The notes below the pieces were generated by a model. It saw nothing but the letters and a program-made list of their open reading frames with translations, had not been told where the DNA came from and made no database searches. 30,864 nt of DNA, taken from the NCBI GenBank assembly GCA_033557685.1, contig JAWQRN010000353.1:1-30864 (forward strand), written 5' to 3'. Positions 29,131-30,864 of the stretch are shown in pieces (position 1 is the first letter of the stretch; each line of letters begins with the position of its first letter). Position numbers and translations under genes: made by a program. The DNA is from Sperchopsis tessellata. Its lineage: Eukaryota > Arthropoda > Insecta > Coleoptera > Hydrophilidae.

Positions 29131-30339
29131 TAGATTTTAAATATAAGACCAGCTTCCATGGACTTCGATGTTGAGTCCCATATACTACATCCTTTACATG
29201 GATAACATGTTTATTATATGGCGGCAGTGTTGAGGTACAGATATTGAATAATCAGCTTTAATATTTTTCTTAGATGTATTGGTGAAATGTAAATATGTGG
29301 GTTACTTTATTATCCTCAATGTAAAATAGCTGTGATTAATTTGCCCATACATAGAGCTTTCAAACTGTGTGACAGAATGTACTTTCACAGGAGCTGCTTA
29401 CATCTAACGATGTACTTCTAGGCAACGGATATAATTTGTCATATATAATATGGTCAGAAAAGTAGGTATTAGATTAAAAGATTTAATTATCATTATTTAA
29501 AAAAATGGATGCTTTTATTTTATTTTAACTTACACTGCTAAAAACATGGGAGATAGGTAAAGTTTAAGTAACATTTCTTCTGTTTAGTTTAAAAAAAATG
29601 AATAAAATCGGTATAACTTGTTGTTTCCTTGTAAGCCAGGGTGTTTGGTCAGATTAGGGCTGGATCGAATGATGTAAGGATTGATCTTTTATCCCAAAAA
29701 TATGTTATTTAGAAATTTCGACATATTGTCAGTGTAAAAAATTGATCTTATATAATTCAAAATTAAAATTTAAAAAAATAGATGTTATATAATTCAGCAT
29801 CAAAATTTAAAATAAAGATCAAAGATAGTGAAGAAATTATCACAGCAAAAATATTGCACAAAGATGGTTAAATGCCTATTCAAATATATTTGTATACATA
29901 GTTTGTTCTGGAAATAATTGCATTTTTCTGTTTATATATTATTTGATCTTGCATCAGGTGATACATTTTTACGAAGTTGAAACATTTAAATTTTAACTAA
30001 TTTTCTCATAATTTTAATAATGCCTTTGTCTAAAGACAAATCTGTAAATATGATTTGAGTACTCTGAGATATTAGATATTAACATCAAATACTTATCCTG
30101 CCCAATTTCCAGAAGACATCCAGATGTGAAGAGTTTCTAAAGGTTGAAAAATCAGTTCATTTAATCCTGATTGGTAACTTATTTTAAACTTTTTTCTCTG
30201 TAATAGCTTTCAGTCTTGAGGTCCTAAGTCTACCTTTAAGTTTTCTAAACAATTCTTTTTAAAGTACAGTTGTTAGCACCATGTACTTTTGCATTATTCC
30301 CTTTTTAGTGCCTTGAAATGTTATGGTTGTCCATACCCA
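29131..30339. other. AT-rich intron, nothing recognised
   Basis: No ORF with family resemblance, tandem repeat or structured motif was noticed. Positions 29740-29830 contain a short imperfect duplication (ATATAATTCARMATCAAAATTTAAA-like, about 60 bp apart). Confidence 0.4.
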
Positions 30340-30864
30340 TCCATTCCTGTTACAACCTCACTTCATTCTCGTCAGTCCTCTGCTCTTTTTCTCCAGTTCA
30401 CTTGATGGTTATTTAATACGAAATCCTTCCAATGTTTTTTCTGGTCTCCCGTTTCTCTACCGCCCTCTGGTATTTGATCCAGTCTGCATATGTCCAAACC
30501 ACTCAGTAATGCACCTCTTAATAATCATCACAATATTATTTTCTCTATAAGTACATCAATCTCCTTTTTAGTCTTGATGTGCCATTGTACTCTTACTATC
30601 ACTGGTCCAAATATTTTTCTGGGAACTTTCTATTCGAAAACCCTCAGCTTCTTTTCGTCTTCATTTCTTCGTACATGTCTTTTTTGAACGTTACTATTGG
30701 TATCATCATAGTCTTGTAGATCTGTACCTTTGTCTCATTATTTACTAATATTGACCTAAAAATATGTTGTAGAAACTAATTACACTTGTTTTCCTGTACA
30801 ATCCTAATTTTGATTTCGTCTATCGTTCTATTGTTTTTGTTATCGTACTTTCATGTACTTGAAA
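30340..30864 (-). mobile_element. LINE ORF2 C-terminal remnant
   Basis: Minus strand from about 30640: KVPRKIFGPVIVRVQWHIKT, then KKEIDVLIE, TEWFGHMQTGSN and GRETGRPEKTLEGF (30490-30415), followed by ELEKKSRGL. This is the C-terminal tail of insect LINEs with E-x-K-I-L-R-K-I-F-G-P, the W-x-G-H-V/M motif and a G-R-P-R-x-R-W-like block. It may extend beyond the window edge on the right (5' side). It contains stops and a frameshift, so it is inactive. Confidence 0.78.

Larger units (their letters stand above)
25845..30864 (+). other. Mo25 intron 2, 5' part (continues past the window)
   Basis: The GTAAAT donor lies at 25845. No further Mo25 exon was found in any frame to the window end, so the intron is longer than 5 kb. 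It contains four transposon remnants and one hairpin element. Confidence 0.85.

Noticed and set aside
28723..29133. 136-codon plus ORF
   Set aside because: The minus strand here encodes the recognisable LINE RT block 1 (WEVGIIAPIYRGDSK), so the plus ORF is a shadow.

Overview
This window is animal nuclear DNA, most likely from an insect. It is AT-rich and has spliced genes, long introns and many decayed retrotransposons. The only host gene I recognise is Mo25 (CAB39), whose encoded residues closely match the insect form of this conserved kinase scaffold. Nothing bacterial (operons, Shine-Dalgarno sites, CRISPR) is present.

Layout. Positions 1-2750 hold a decayed Penelope-like element (PLE) with reverse transcriptase (RT) and a GIY-YIG remnant, followed by a T/G-rich stretch with two hammerhead-like motifs on the minus strand. 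Positions 3131-4260 are a minus-strand relic of a DUF4371/ZMYM1-like (hAT-related) transposase gene. Mo25 exon 1 is 5949-6337 (+) and exon 2 is 25676-25844 (+). The 19.3-kb intron between them and at least 5 kb of the next intron carry at least a dozen transposon relics: six or more non-LTR (LINE) fragments in both orientations, another PLE fragment, three mariner-type DNA transposon remnants (two internally deleted), an inverted repeat, a possible tRNA-derived SINE and two copies of a compact hairpin element. The remaining Mo25 exons lie beyond the window.

Most interesting signals. (1) A tandem array of about 290-360-bp units at 14048-15129. On the minus strand two units contain a near-complete hammerhead ribozyme (CUGAUGA, GAAA, a GUC-type cleavage site and a pairing stem I), while the other two have lost the core by deletion. 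Small hammerhead-bearing tandem units are the hallmark of animal retrozymes, and a minus-strand PLE relic lies right beside the array. (2) A roughly 130-bp hairpin element present twice (23786-23911 and 26218-26350), each copy with its own target-site duplication and with paired compensatory changes between the arms. One copy is inserted in a LINE reading frame that rejoins exactly when the insertion and one duplication are removed. (3) Four further loci with a shared hammerhead-like motif.

Apart from Mo25 no coding region looks functional; every transposon ORF is broken by stops, frameshifts, deletions or loss of catalytic residues. Protein-family calls come from recognising motifs in the translations by eye, without database searches.
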